Shown here piece by piece: positions 44,259 through 55,542 of a stretch of DNA of 64,000 nucleotides. A program made the translations under genes and the position numbers. Source of the stretch: Patella vulgata. Taxonomy: Eukaryota > Mollusca > Gastropoda > Patellidae. Positions within the stretch are counted from its first letter, which is position 1. Every line of letters starts with the position of its first letter. Below the pieces are notes generated by a model. The model saw nothing but the letters and a program-made list of their open reading frames with translations, made no database searches and was not told the DNA's origin. Location: the NCBI RefSeq assembly GCF_932274485.2, contig NC_065881.2, forward strand, positions 82,090,702 through 82,154,701, given 5' to 3'.

Positions 44259-44744
44259 TGTTATGTTCAAAATCGGTAAATGAGAGTCTGGATGTTCGAG
44301 TGTGTCTGAGTGGAAGCGCGTGTTGCTAGGTGATTGACTATTATAGGATGTGAAAGCAGACGCATGGTGACCGGTGAGCCAAGCCCTCGTGTGTGTGTGT
44401 AATGGGGGTTTTGATATCGTTTTTCACGATGAATTTGATGTTGACACTCAACTTTCCTTTATTATAACGGTGAATTGTGAACTCAATATATATTCTGTGT
44501 GAATGAATATGTATGGTGAATCTTTTATAAGGTGAATTTAGACCTTTTACTTGGTCATTTGTGTGATGTGATCAAACCGTGAACTGTACTTTTCTCTGAA
44601 CATTTTCCTGTTTTGTATGACATTTATTTAGTTTATAATATACTATAGTTGGAAATAATATTGGTTTGTTATTGTTGATGTCGAATCACCAGTGATACAG
44701 CAAAACTACGCCCTTAACACGACCCACGGCTCACCAGTACTATA
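44259..44744 (+). repeat. BEL/Pao 3' LTR (486 bp)
   Basis: This is the exact counterpart of the 5' LTR at a constant offset of 6,819 bp, followed directly by target duplication ATAGT. Confidence 0.9.
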
Positions 44745-45165
44745 ATAGTGTTTATATGTAAACGTCATTATTATGACTGTCTGTTCAAAGAATGAAATTA
44801 TATCCAATCACAGATATGTACTCACTTCATTTGGTACTCCATATGGATATACCTATACAGGTTCATCACGTTGTTCCACAAAACCACTTTCAAAAGTATT
44901 GACATCTATACTAACGGCAGTTAAAGAGGGTATTCAAAAATACTGTGACAAAATATACTCTCGTAGTGGTATTAATTAAATGTGGATATTAAAAAATTCC
45001 AAAGAATTACTTGGTTTGCAATCTAGATCACTTGCTAAAGTTTCATCTATACAAACGTTTGACTTTTCTACTTTGTACACTAAAATTCCCCATAGTAAAT
45101 TAAAAGCTCGGTTAAAAGACGTTATTCACAGTGTCTTTTCATCTAAATCGGGATCTGTCATTTCC
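44745..45165 (+). mobile_element. Naiad-type Penelope-like element, right part
   Basis: It resumes exactly after the BEL/Pao element (shared ATAGT) and encodes RT fingers/palm pieces: SSRCSTKPLSKVLTSILTAV, QKYCDKIYSRSGIN, MWILKNSKELL and RT motif A as FDFSTLYTKIPHSKLKARLK. It ends where SINE A begins (about 45165), so the catalytic motif C and the rest are missing. The reading frame is interrupted more than once. Confidence 0.75.
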
Positions 45166-45391
45166 GGACTAATACATGGTTCAATTTTATTTTAATAATT
45201 CGCTTGCGCGTAGGGGTCTTTAGCAGTGGGTGAAAACCGGGGGACTCGGAGAAAACCCACGAGGTTGGACAGGTGATTATACTCTTTGACACGTACAACC
45301 GGGGAATCGAAACCACGCCAGTTGACTCAATGACAGACCTTATGATACAGCGCGCGCATGCTAACCATTCGACTATCCAACCCCACCTTAA
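45163..45391 (-). mobile_element. SINE family A, truncating the Naiad element
   Basis: The 3' end abuts the point where the Naiad RT reading frame stops resembling RT (about 45165). The copy continues through CTCGGAGAAAACCCACGAGG to the head (CATTCGACTATCCAACCCC). Confidence 0.7.
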
Positions 45392-45405
45392 AATAAAGGA
45401 ACAAG

Positions 45406-45574
45406 AGAGAGAGAGAAATGGGTTTAACGTCCACTCGACACAAACTAGGTCATTTCGGGACTAACACATGGTTCAATTTTATTTCAATAATTCGCTTGCG
45501 CGAAGTGGTCTTTAGCAGTGGGGGAAAACCGGAGGACCCGGAGAAAACCCATCCTTGTCACGTACAACCGGGGA
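45406..45574 (-). mobile_element. SINE family A, partial copy
   Basis: It carries the GAGAGAGAGAGAAATGGG tail, the 3' body and the central block. It breaks off at about 45557 and resumes only with TTGTCACGTACAACCGGGGA, so the tRNA head is largely lost. Confidence 0.65.
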
Positions 45575-45761
45575 TAAAGGAACAAGAAATTTGATACATC
45601 CATCGTCTTCCAATAGCTTTCCATTGTAAATAAAATAGAAATGCCTGTCGTTCGGTCACGGCAAATGCCGCAGTAATCAGCTAATATTCTCGGTTGCTGT
45701 GATTCACCGTGTAACAAATTCTAGTATTTATTTACGTTTATTATTCTTTGGGTAAGGGAGG

Positions 45762-45875
45762 GGAGGTGCCCGATTGGTTAAGTTCTGTCATTGAGTCAAC
45801 TGGCGTGGTTTCGATTTCCAACTAATGTACCGTTACAAGGAGTAGGTTCGCCGTCTAACCTCGTGCTCCACTGGT
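45762..45875 (+). mobile_element. SINE family A, 3'-truncated copy
   Basis: It contains the head fragment GCCCGATTGGTTAAG and TCTGTCATTGAGTCAACTGG, then TACAAGGAGTAGGTTCGCC, and is lost after CCTCGTGCTCC. Confidence 0.55.
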
Positions 45876-46107
45876 GTCCCGCCAGTGGTTTACAATATGT
45901 TGTTTAACATAGGATGTGGATTAAAAATATTTATTTAATTTTATTTTCTTGGAGTATGGAGGCGGCCGTGGTGATGTCGGTTGTAGTTGTTGTAGTTGTA
46001 GTGCAAGAGAAGGGTATTGGTGTCACTGTTATATAATTATAAATCATATTCGTTGGTTTTTGTCTTGGTGTCGATCAATATTTTCCATTTCTTATGTTTA
46101 TTACATT

Positions 46108-46306
46108 ATTGGGGTTTAACGTCCGACTGGGCTCATGAAGACAGGCATACGCCATATCGTGTCCTATAGATGAGGGAAATTCTGCCCGTGACCAGCGCTA
46201 ATCCAGCTGCCAAGGATTCTTTCACGTCTCATCCGAATGAGTATACGTTGTCCAAGGCCCCCAGACCTGCACCAGTGGCAAGGGGAACCACACCGGTGGA
46301 TTTTCA
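46108..46306 (-). mobile_element. SINE family B, internal deletion, minus strand
   Basis: It reads TTTAACGTCCGACTGGGCTC, ACAGGCATACGCCATATCG and AGGGGAACCACACCGGTGG. The middle is shortened and the head is missing. Confidence 0.55.
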
Positions 46307-46309
46307 ATA

Positions 46310-47895
46310 TGATGCACAGGGAAAGGTCATCTACATCTACAACCAACTTGGTACAAAACAACCTTCTAAAGAAATTTTGTGGTGGGTCTGTCAGTATTTT
46401 GACTAGACTAATACCCAAATAGACTATCGCGAGACTAGATTCACGCATATTACTGTAGTAGAAGTCTTCCATGTGAGCAATTGCGGGACATTTTGGCTGT
46501 ATTTCAGGACGCGGGACTTGGAAAGATTTTGCGGGACTATCCTGCGAAATGCGGGACGGGTGGTCACTGGTCACCCTAGATACAAACAACCATTTAGTGG
46601 TAATTCAAACACAAAGGATATATTTAAACTTAAATTAATCTAACATTTCACTAAAATATCCTTATTGTAGAACTTCCAATTTATTATGCAGTCATATTCA
46701 TGCTGGTTGGTTTTAATAACAGAATTTTCCCGTCATATAACAGATCAAAGAATTTTCGAGACGCATTGGCACGTATCGACTTATATTTTTAGATTATCTG
46801 ACGCCTCAAATAGCCCAACCATATCAAAAAGCATGCAGTTCCACCTTGAAATGGGTTCAATTGATTTACGGTTTATTCTATAATTTATAACACAGTTTAG
46901 AGCGCAATGTGTAGGAGTCGCATTTTTGACTTATAAGTAGATTCTTATACGGAATTCCGGATGCAGTGATAGACATTTGGACCACTGCTGCCGAACCGAT
47001 TTGAAAATGCTTTCGTGTGCTCTGTTTTTGATGTGTATGATTTTTATATTTGTGATAATTATTTGAAACAAAGTAGGATTATCATAAAGGATATTTAATA
47101 TCTATAATATGAGTACGGCAAGCACTCTCTACATATTGCGTTTGTAAACCAAAAAATTCCCCTTATTAGAAAGTTTTAACTATAGCCTATTGCATGTAAA
47201 CGTTAAAAAAATCAGCTCAAGGTAACTGATAAATATAGATAACCTCTCTCTCTCTAACTAAGGGTTGAGCACGCGTACAAATGTTAAATTCAATCGTTAA
47301 TTGTACGTACGTAAAAAAACAAGAATCCCGACTGCGGAAATTAAGAATTCGTTTTTCAGAGCAAAATTTGAAACTTTGATGTGACCAAGAAACATAACTC
47401 TTTTTTATGAAAAACGCTACTTGGGCGGTCAACTTTTCCACATATTAGAAAGTCCCATTCAATTAATTGGTTAATTCACAAAAATATCCATCTTAGCAAT
47501 AGTTTAATTGTTCATGAATGATGATTTTAATGGTAATTTTAAGTCTTATCATATTTGTTAAAATAAGCCCCAAATTAAGCTCGTTTATTGGATTTTTGTT
47601 CTGTGCATGAACCACTCTACTCTAGACTAACCTTGTGTAATAATGCTTGCGTGAACTCAGGTGAACTGTATTCCTAAATACTATAGACGATGTTATATTT
47701 CATCGAAATATCTCTCTTTCTACATATTTTAGTCACAATTAACACATGAACATTAACTTTAGTACATACTCAGTTTAGATACAAAATCTTGTTAGACCAT
47801 CTAAAGTAAAACATTGCTAAAACTGAAGGAGATTAGCTCTGGTCCTCAACACGTCTGCCTTAGTCGGCCATATTGGCTTGATTTGCATACCAAGC
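46310..47895. other. Intergenic stretch, nothing recognised
   Basis: No open frame with family resemblance, no terminal repeats and no tandem array was found between the SINE B copy at 46108 and the SINE fragment at 47902. The reading frames present are short and of low complexity. Confidence 0.4.
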
Positions 47896-47901
47896 TAGTG
47901 C

Positions 47902-47972
47902 TTGACAAGAAGAAAGGTTGCTCGTCCAACCTCTTGGGTTTTATCCGAGTTCTGCTGTTTCCTCCCACATAA
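47902..47972 (+). mobile_element. SINE family A/C central fragment
   Basis: A short stretch, CTCGTCCAACCTCTTGGGTT followed by CTGTTTCCTCCCAC, matches the central block shared by SINE families A and C. Too little remains to assign the family. Confidence 0.4.
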
Positions 47973-48181
47973 ATCATTGCGTTAGTTCTGAAATAACTCT
48001 CGAGCTCTTGACATATTAAGTGGGGGGGTGGGTGCGCGCGTTGGATTAAAAACTGTCATCCTAATTAATGTATCCATTGTACCATATTGTGTACATTTAT
48101 ATCTTCACTATATTACGGTTGTCATTTTTTGCGTGTTGGGGGGGGGGGGGATCACGTGGCTAAGTGGGTAAGACAAGTTCA

Positions 48182-48470
48182 AGCGTCATGCAGGGGGTTG
48201 GGATGGCCTAGTGGCCTAGAGTGCCGCGCTTCGACCTCTAGCTGGCCGGTCACCTCTGGCTTGCAGTTGTGGTTTCGATCCCTGGTGTGAGCGTATGTGG
48301 CTTGGAGATAGGGGCGCCTTCTCAACCTCGTGGGTTTACTCTGGGTACTCCGGTTTCCTCCCACAGGAAAGACCCCTGCGCGTGCGCTAAGATAATGAAA
48401 ACAAGCCAATATGTCTGCGATATCACTTTCGGTGGAAGCGGACGTTAAGCACTAAGAGCCACCACCACCG
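48182..48470 (+). mobile_element. tRNA-derived SINE family C
   Basis: The A box is GGGATGGCCTAGTGGCC and the B box is GTGGTTTCGATCCCTGG. The body contains CTCAACCTCGTGGGTTTAC and TCCGGTTTCCTCCCACAGG, the same central block as family A, but with a different head and 3' end (CGATATCACTTTCGGTGG). A truncated family B head (48150-48175) sits directly in front. Confidence 0.65.
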
Positions 48471-48586
48471 GCGTCATGCCAGACACCATGTAGATTCTTA
48501 AAGGGGAAGATGTAGCAAGTTCCATCAGCAAGAGCCAACACCACCGGCGTCATGCCAGACACCATGTAGATTCTTGAAGGGGAAAA

Positions 48587-48999
48587 TGTAGCAAGTTCCA
48601 TCAGTAGACTCGCACCCACGAATATGGATGGGAGTGGGATTTGAGAGAATGACTTTATTTTAATCCATGCTTGTAACCTATGTATCCAGTGCTTGACATA
48701 AAAATGTAGAAACGAAATGTGGTATTGTTATTCCTGTAACCATAATTGGAGTAAGCTGCAAATTCATCACGTGTAATGTAAGGGTCATTAGAGACGCCCT
48801 AACCAGTAGAGAATTACAAATATAACCAGAGACAATACTAGACGATCACAAGACTAATAAAATAATATGTAGCAGATGAGAGAGTCACAAGTTGGATGTG
48901 GTGAGTTTTTAGGTGTGTGCTTTCCACATCTAGCCAGCGACTTATAGCATTGCATAGTGTTGTATATTTGATTTGGTTGTCGAACTGCATAGTGCTACA
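48587..48999 (+). mobile_element. Fossil solo LTR-like block
   Basis: It starts TGTAGCAAGTTCCATCAG after a purine-rich GAAGGGGAAAA and ends AGTGCTACA. It matches the right parts of 24833-25584 and 28339-29208. The first ~70 bp with its purine tract are tandemly duplicated upstream (about 48465-48586, including GGCGTCATGCCAGACACCAT twice). Confidence 0.45.
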
Positions 49000-49007
49000 G
49001 TGCGCAT

Positions 49008-49245
49008 TGGATCAGAAGGTCTGTCATTGAGTCAAGTAGCGTGGTTTCGATTTCCCGCTTGTACGTGACAAGGAGTAGGGTCGCCTGTCCAACCTCGTGG
49101 GTTTTCTCCAGGTCCCCCAGTCCCCCCCCCCACTGCTTAAAAGGCCCCTACGCACAAGCGAATTATTAAAATAAAATTGAACCATATGTTAGTCCCGAAA
49201 TAACCTAGTTTGTGTCGAGTGGACATTAAACCCTATTTCTTTCTC
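49008..49245 (+). mobile_element. SINE family A, missing the first part of the head
   Basis: It begins at GGTCTGTCATTGAGTCAAG and runs through TTCGATTTCCCGCTTG (B box), the central block and the 3' body to ACATTAAACCCTATTTC with a TCTTTCTCTG tail. Confidence 0.7.
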
Positions 49246-49370
49246 TGTGCGCTTGATTCAATTTGCAGCTACCGACCCATATCATACTTTTTTTAAAATT
49301 AGGAATCTATATTTCAGAAGAGAGTCAGTTTTATATGTTGATATGTATTCTCATGTAGTCTTTCAATATA

Positions 49371-50957
49371 TACTCTACAAAAAAGTAGGGGATATTGAAA
49401 TGCAAATACCTATGCAAGTTATGATATAATAAATAGTCATGGACACTTTACATGCTTTGACACTTCAAGGAAGGGTTGATGAAAACTGTCGCTTGCTGGT
49501 TTATCCTATCCATCAGGGGCGTAAATCTGGGGGGGGGGGGGTACACCCCCCCAGGAAAAAAATAGTCGGTCGCAAAATCAGTGCAGTCGGTCGCAAAATA
49601 AGAGCAGTCGGTATCCAAATAAGTGCTCACTGCACACGTCACGCTACTCACGCAAAACCTTATCATGTTTGAAAAAATGATGTGTTTCACTCTTATTCTG
49701 TTGTGAGTATGTATGTCTAAGAACAAAATTTCCTCCAGGGAGAAAAATAGTCGGTCTCAAAATAAGTGCAGTCACTGCAGTCGGTCTCAAAATGAGGCAT
49801 CGCCGTCTTAATGAATTAATGAGGTAAACAAATAATGCCAGAATAGATCTCAAATACTAGTCGGTCGCAAAATCACTGCAGTCGGTCGTAGGATATGAGC
49901 AGTCGGTATCAAAATAAGTGCTCACTGCACACGTCACTCTACTCACGCAAAACTTTAGTATAAAATAACCTTGTCGACTTATCATGTTTGAAAAAAATGT
50001 TTTTCACCCCATGGCAAAAAAATAGTCGGTCTCAAAAAAAAAGTGCTCACCGCAGTCGGTCTCAGACTAAATGAATTAATGGGGTGTTTTCTGACCATCA
50101 GAATTCTGCAAAATCTCTCCCCAAAGTCCGGGGCATTTCAGAGACCAAGTAAGCGCCCCATTGAGGTAAAGTGCCCTCAGGCCCAGTCCTCAAAAATTAT
50201 AAGCTCAGTTACATATCGGCGCTCAATTCCATTATGCCATCATTCTTCAACTCCTTCTCTGTCTTATACTATCTCATCACTATCATATTCACAGTTACAG
50301 TGAATCGCCCAGTTAGTAGTACCACTAGTGAGTGAGTCGTGGGTCAAAAGACTGTAGAATTGTTAGTTCTACTCTCACAAAACAGGCGACATTGACAGAT
50401 AGGCCTGAAGATTCTGTCCCATTTCTTATCCTCTCGTTAACGCGAATTTGGATCCATTTGCCATGACATTGACTAAAATTGTCAGACCCAGTCCCAAAAA
50501 TTAAAAGCTCGGTTACACACCGTCTCAGCACTATCATATTTGCTTTAGTTTGTTATGTTTAATTTAATCGGGAGACGTGTTCATTGACAACAACGTCAAC
50601 CAACAACACTGCAAGAATAGGCCGTGGCACTGCAAGAGGAGTGGGTCAGATGGCCCCAAATCGTGACTAGACGGTTGATTAGGAGCATGCCACGACGAAT
50701 CGCTGAATGTCTCAGGATCTATGGAGCAATTACTCATTATTAAGACAAAAATCAAAAACGTCCATTTTCACTTTTGTCAATGTATCTCTTTGCGAGTGAA
50801 ATGGGGTCGTCAGATAAGCCGCCCATATAAACTATTTATGTTCATGTGTAGGCAAATGGCCTGTTATTAACATACACTGGTTACCTCTAATAAAAACAGC
50901 AGTGCATTTCCGCAGTTTTGTACTGTTTCTAAATATCCCCCACTTTTTTTAAAGAGT
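49371..50957 (+). mobile_element. Second Tc1 deletion derivative, split by an inner insertion
   Basis: The left end TACTCTACAAAAAAGTAGGG and the following sequence to TTATCCTATCCAT (49513) match 20436-20690. Similarity resumes at about 50530 (TTTGCTTTAGTTTGTTATG) and continues through the transposase C-terminus (GTGGCACTGCAAGAGGAGTG) to the right end at 50957. The copy is diverged; in-frame stops are visible in the coding remnant. Confidence 0.75.
49514..50530. mobile_element. hAT-like insertion with CAGTCGGT repeats, inside the Tc1 copy
   Basis: The insertion starts CAGGGGCGTAAATCTGG plus a G run and GTACACCCCCCC, the look of a hAT-type end. The matching right end was not found. The interior repeats a block (GCAGTCGGTCGCAAAAT..GTGCTCACTGCACACGTCAC) at least three times (about 49580, 49865 and 50030). 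The last 400 bp contain a second internal duplication (AAAAATTATAAGCTCAGTTAC at about 50190 and AAAAATTAAAAGCTCGGTTAC at about 50495). No transposase is present. Confidence 0.45.
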
Positions 50958-50959
50958 AT

Positions 50960-53900
50960 ATATATATCATTATTTAGAATTCACTATGCTAGCTTTGCTA
51001 TTATAAAATTATTAAACATTCAAATTTCTTTTTCTTCAGATGTTTTTAGATTTTTCTAAAAATCATTTAATGTTGTTCTTTTTAGTCTTCGTATGTGCAT
51101 CACACTGCGATGCTGTAAGGACAGGTTTCTTTTACGGAATACGCTAAAGCTTTTTCTTGGCCACATCCCAATTTCAAATGTCCCTGACGTTTTACCAAAA
51201 ACTGGGAGCTACAGCATCGCTGGTTCATTACCTAGAAGGCCTGCGTCCAACGTGGCTTCATCGAGGTCCAGTGTACGTTGGCGTGCACGTATTGCGACCT
51301 TTGTAGGCGGAGGACTGGGAAGTTCTAACTAGCTTAGATTTCAAAAGTCGTTGCAACTCACCGCTGTGGAAAGTTTTAATATTTATTTCTCGAGAAATAA
51401 CCCTAATGTATTGTAAACAAAACTGCCACACTCCAATTTATGTGCCAGAAACGTTTTAAACCAATAATCTAAACGACAGCATTTTTTGTCCTCGCAATAA
51501 TAAAAGTAGTGAGACGGCGTGCTTTCAGCCAATGAAAATCTAGTAAATAGCGAATAACAGTAAATACACGTGACCTTAAGGAGAATTTAATAGATCAATG
51601 TCGTTGTTTTGCTATAATATAATTAGTTCGATTTTTTTTAGCCAAACTCGTTGTAAATCATATTTCTAATGAAAAGAAAGTGCGCACTATTAATACTGGT
51701 ATTTACCGGTGTCGGCTAAAATGTAATAAGTGAATAAATGTGAAAGATTTAGGTCAGCGATGACTCATAGTCATTGGGTAGAGGTGTCCAACTGACAGCT
51801 GCTTACCACTTGACGATTATGTCACATGTGCCGTGTTTTCGGACCCTCCACCCCATCAGACGGAAAGTTTTCCCCGATGCCAGACAAGCTTTACCCCTCT
51901 TACCCCCGTGAAGCCGCTGTCGGTAATACCTGACGGGCTTGTCCTCTCTCAACAAATGTTAAGCTGTTTGTAGCCTGTGTAAATGTGATGAATCAATTTA
52001 TTATTCTTAAGAAAGTAGGCCTACACGACACTGTGGAATTAATTTTTGCATGCATCGTGTTTAACGTCCCACCACAGCTCCGAGTATTAAGATAATTTGA
52101 AAAGGGTTGGAAATGTTGTTTGATAGCAATGATATAGGCCTATATATACTCGAATATAAATATAGATAATTGCCAAATATTAAAATCAATCAAGGTGTGT
52201 GAAGCTATATTTTATTAGAGGCTCTCTTCCTACTGTAGTCTTTGCTTGTGTAGACATACATACTTTGCATTGTCGAATTCACCCTAATATTAACTGGTTA
52301 GAATAGATCCCCTAAACCCACCCTTCCTCATCTCTAATAAATTCGACACTGTAGCATCCAAATAATATAACTATGCATAAATCAAAGGCAAGGCCCAGCA
52401 CTCCCCCCCCCCTCATACACTGCTTAATCCCCGAACCCTCCATATAAGGTTGGAAATACCTTTTAATATCAATATACCCACAAAAGCACCCCTAATAAGG
52501 TTTGACAATGTAATAACAATTAACTGATGTTTTGTGGACAGTTATTTGTGTTTGCTAAATTATGACTTTTTGAAATTAATGCATAGGTATAATACAGGTT
52601 GTGTTCTAACAACTGGCTAAAATGCCCCTTGTTTGTTCATTCCCCTATTTTAAAAAATATATATAGACTTCTTGGTCTTGCTCAAAGGAGCGGTCTATGG
52701 GAGTTTTAAAAATAAATTATTTTTTTTAACATTATTTATTAAAGATAATTGGATTATAGAGCAGGCAACCCCACTCTCCAAAAAAAAAAAAAAAATACAA
52801 ACAGATATAAATATTACAATCAATATTACATATTACATGAAATTACAATAATAAATCAAATACATAAATAATCACATATATATATTACATACACTCACAC
52901 ACACATGTACACACTACACATACACTAATTCATTGATAATTAACATCAAACAACTGAGAAAAAATGTACCATAATAGACTAAAGTAAATATGTATGCTGC
53001 ACATGTCTGATATATAAAGAAATAGTTAAGATTTTTAATAAATGTAGTTCAAAATTTAAACATTAAAGTAGCTAAGTCTCTAACTCAATATCATCCAAAA
53101 TCTTCATCATTGAAAACACGATTTATTTGTCAAATTAAATCAACATTCATGTTGTGATCTTACCGGAAAAAGATGGGCTTTTGATATCCAATATTTAAGA
53201 CAAAAACATTTTACCATTTGTACACGAATCGTGTACCATAATGCGCTTCAGCCCCAGTTGTATCAAGAGACTCGAGGGACGAGGCTAGACACATTGCACC
53301 AAATCAAACGGCGTATATAGACTGGAATAACCAGACGCTAGAAATTTGCACTCGCTTGAGACTGCTGGCTTATTTCGCCGAACATAGATGATTTGAAATT
53401 GGAGTAAAAACGGAAACCATTCAATGTAAATCAGTTTATATACATTCATACTACAGTATTATATCCGTTGCGACCCACTTTTGTCAATTTCTAGGTCTCA
53501 AGTGTTAGCGATTTAGCTCCTTTAAATATTAATGTAATGCCAAAAGTTCTGATTTTAATGAAAATGGAAAAAAACAGTATGTACAAGCTCTGTTGATAAG
53601 ATATGAATTTATAGGCTTGAATCAGCATACAATAGGTATGTAAAAACATATATACAAAGTCATTTTGAAATTTAATAAAACATGTTGATTTTGATTTTAT
53701 AATTATACTAAATCATTCATGGACTAAAGTGTACAAAATATGCATAATGAATTTGTTATGGTTAATATATGTTATAGCGAGTTCAATGATAGGTTCAATA
53801 TTAACAAAGATTACTTGAATTGTAAAACTGTTCAAAATTTAAACTCGACTAATGATACAGATTTAAAGCATTAGTTTTACTATAAGATAAAACAAAATTA

Positions 53901-54230
53901 TAATCTGATGGAATAACTTGATTTTAAAAATATCAGAAATTAAGAGAAAAAAAAATCACTAAACTTCAGCCGATCATAAGGGACAGACACAAAAAAAACC
54001 CCTGATGTAAGAGTTATAAACTATGTGAGAATGTAGCATTCAACTGAGGATAAAATCCATGCTCCCATATATTGCTTTAATTTTAGTAATGCCAGGTTAA
54101 AGGTGTACAAAGAATTGGGGATAGAAAATCATTTTAAAGAAAAGGAAAAAATAATAATACTTTTAAAACAAATATTTGTTGATGTAATAATGAAAATATA
54201 TATATTTATTTTTTTATTGAGAATGTATTG
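50960..54230. other. AT-rich stretch with no recognised gene
   Basis: No frame with protein-like composition and no element ends were recognised. It includes poly(A)/(T) runs (about 52780-52795), a CACACACATG-rich bit (about 52890) and frequent ATATAT. The block 52670-52780 (AGCGGTCTATGGGAG, GGCAACCCCACTCTCC) looks like the 3' end of a LINE but is too short to assign. Confidence 0.4.
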
Positions 54231-54265
54231 ATTATTATCTTTGTAACAATATATATTTTTTACAT

Positions 54266-54421
54266 TCAACATTCTTCTTCATCATCATCATCATGATCAT
54301 CATCATTATCATCCATAGCCATCTCTGTCGGTGTAGGTGTGGAATTTTGACAGTCTTTACATCCACACAGATCTGTACAGGAAAGAGCAGCAACTTTACA
54401 GGAACATCTTTTTGATTCACC
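54266..54421 (-). other. Short Cys-rich frame with acidic tail, possible last exon
   Basis: The minus strand reads KRCSCKVAALSCTDLCGCKD, then CQN, a Thr/Pro stretch, and a run of Asp/Glu ending EEEC before a stop. The C-x-C..C..C-x-C-x-x-C-x-N spacing is far from random and recalls CXC/CRC-type zinc-binding segments. A good acceptor (TTTTCTTTAG) lies just upstream (minus strand, about 54448), but in this frame a TGA follows it before the Cys block. Either another acceptor is used or the exon is dead. A possible preceding exon with a GTATGT donor lies at about 54674-54790. Confidence 0.3.
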
Positions 54422-55159
54422 TTTGAAGCTTCATCCTTTGTTCCTCTAAAGAAAATAGGAAATATGATAGAAAAAACATAATTGTATGTCACATGTGTGC
54501 ATTTTTTTTGGAGCAATGCAATCTCTAAATGAAATCAAAATCTAAAATTGCTTATTTAAATAGCATTTCCGCCTGTAGGATCAATAATCTTTGCAGATCT
54601 TTTTACGGCTTAGACTAACTAAGGCTAAGAAAATAATAATAATAAAATAACTAATAATAACATACAAACATACCTTCGAACACATCTCGATACGTGATTG
54701 CAATGTTTTTTTCTTCTCCGTCCAAAGTCTGCCACTGTTTTGAATATTCCACACAATGCCTCCAGGTGTTGCCGTTAAAAACCATTAACTAGCAGGGCTG
54801 TGTTGCATTCTGATGAATAAGGCACTTCATTTTTCTGGTCAGAATGCCAGAAAAACGTGTCCTTGTTGACTATAATACGCCATGATTGAAGGATCGGGGC
54901 TAAACGTTTTCTTTATTTTGATTGGCCAAAATGGCACTCGGCAACAAACTTCGCGTGTATTCCTACGCGTGTAATGTTTATTTTTTAGGTGATTAGGTTA
55001 AAAAGAATTCCATTTTTAAAAAAGAATTATTAAATACTGGCACATGCCGAATGTGTGGAGATCATGTTTTTTAAATTAGTACAAAGAGACGTGTAATTTA
55101 AAAAATTAAAATCTCCCACAGAGGTTGTTGCAACGAACTTGAACGATAAATGTCTTCGG

Positions 55160-55542
55160 TCTTTCGCCTATTGTCAATTGGAATTTTAGATAAAAGTAGG
55201 TGGTGGAGCCGCTGTCTGGAGAAAATATCTCTCATAGCACCCTGCATTGGTGCAGAAAAATAGCTTGATAAACTATGCCGAAGTTTAAAAATCCTTGGTC
55301 TGTACCAAAAAGGTTATTTTCGTCCCCATGCTGGCATATATGTTTACCCGGGCTTTTCGAGAGTGGTATCACCTTGTCAGTGATGATGGGCGCGGGTAGG
55401 GTGGGGATAGAAGGGATCAGTGACTAATCTTTCGGATGGTATACACAAACCGCGGTCCCGTGTGCACTCGACGGAGTTTGAATAAGAGTAGGCCGTATCG
55501 CGGCTGTCTGGGCACAATTTACCTCATGGCACACTGTATAAC
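55160..55542 (+). mobile_element. SINE family B, two degraded pieces
   Basis: The first piece (55165-55270) has TTGGAATTTTAGATAAAAG and CTCTCATAGCACCCTGC. The second (55320-55542) has CTTGTCAGTGATGATGG, GCGGTCCCGTGTGCACTCG and GAATAAGAGTAGGCCGTA. Both are strongly diverged. Confidence 0.5.

Larger units (their letters stand above)
37440..44744 (+). mobile_element. BEL/Pao LTR retrotransposon, looks whole and young
   Basis: This is a 7.3-kb element with 486-bp LTRs (37440-37925 and 44259-44744) that I read as identical base for base, flanked by the 5-bp duplication ATAGT (37435-37439 and 44745-44749). A purine-rich ATAGGGGCCGG stretch precedes the 3' LTR. Two long open frames cover a gag-like region (38015-39193) and a pol region (39217-43827) with protease, RT, RNase H and integrase. 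Domain order and the DUF5641-like C-terminus are typical of BEL/Pao. Identical LTRs imply a very recent insertion. It sits inside an older Naiad element. Confidence 0.92.

Noticed and set aside
46164-46589. 141-codon minus-strand open frame
   Set aside because: Its middle is the reversed SINE B fragment and the rest shows no family resemblance.
50043-50303. 86-codon frame after CAGTCGGT repeats
   Set aside because: It lies inside the hAT-like insertion and has no transposase motifs.
51093-51332. 79-codon + strand frame with a PKTGSYSIAGSLPRRP stretch
   Set aside because: Arg/Ser-rich translation without known motif, no splice sites or neighbours to support it.
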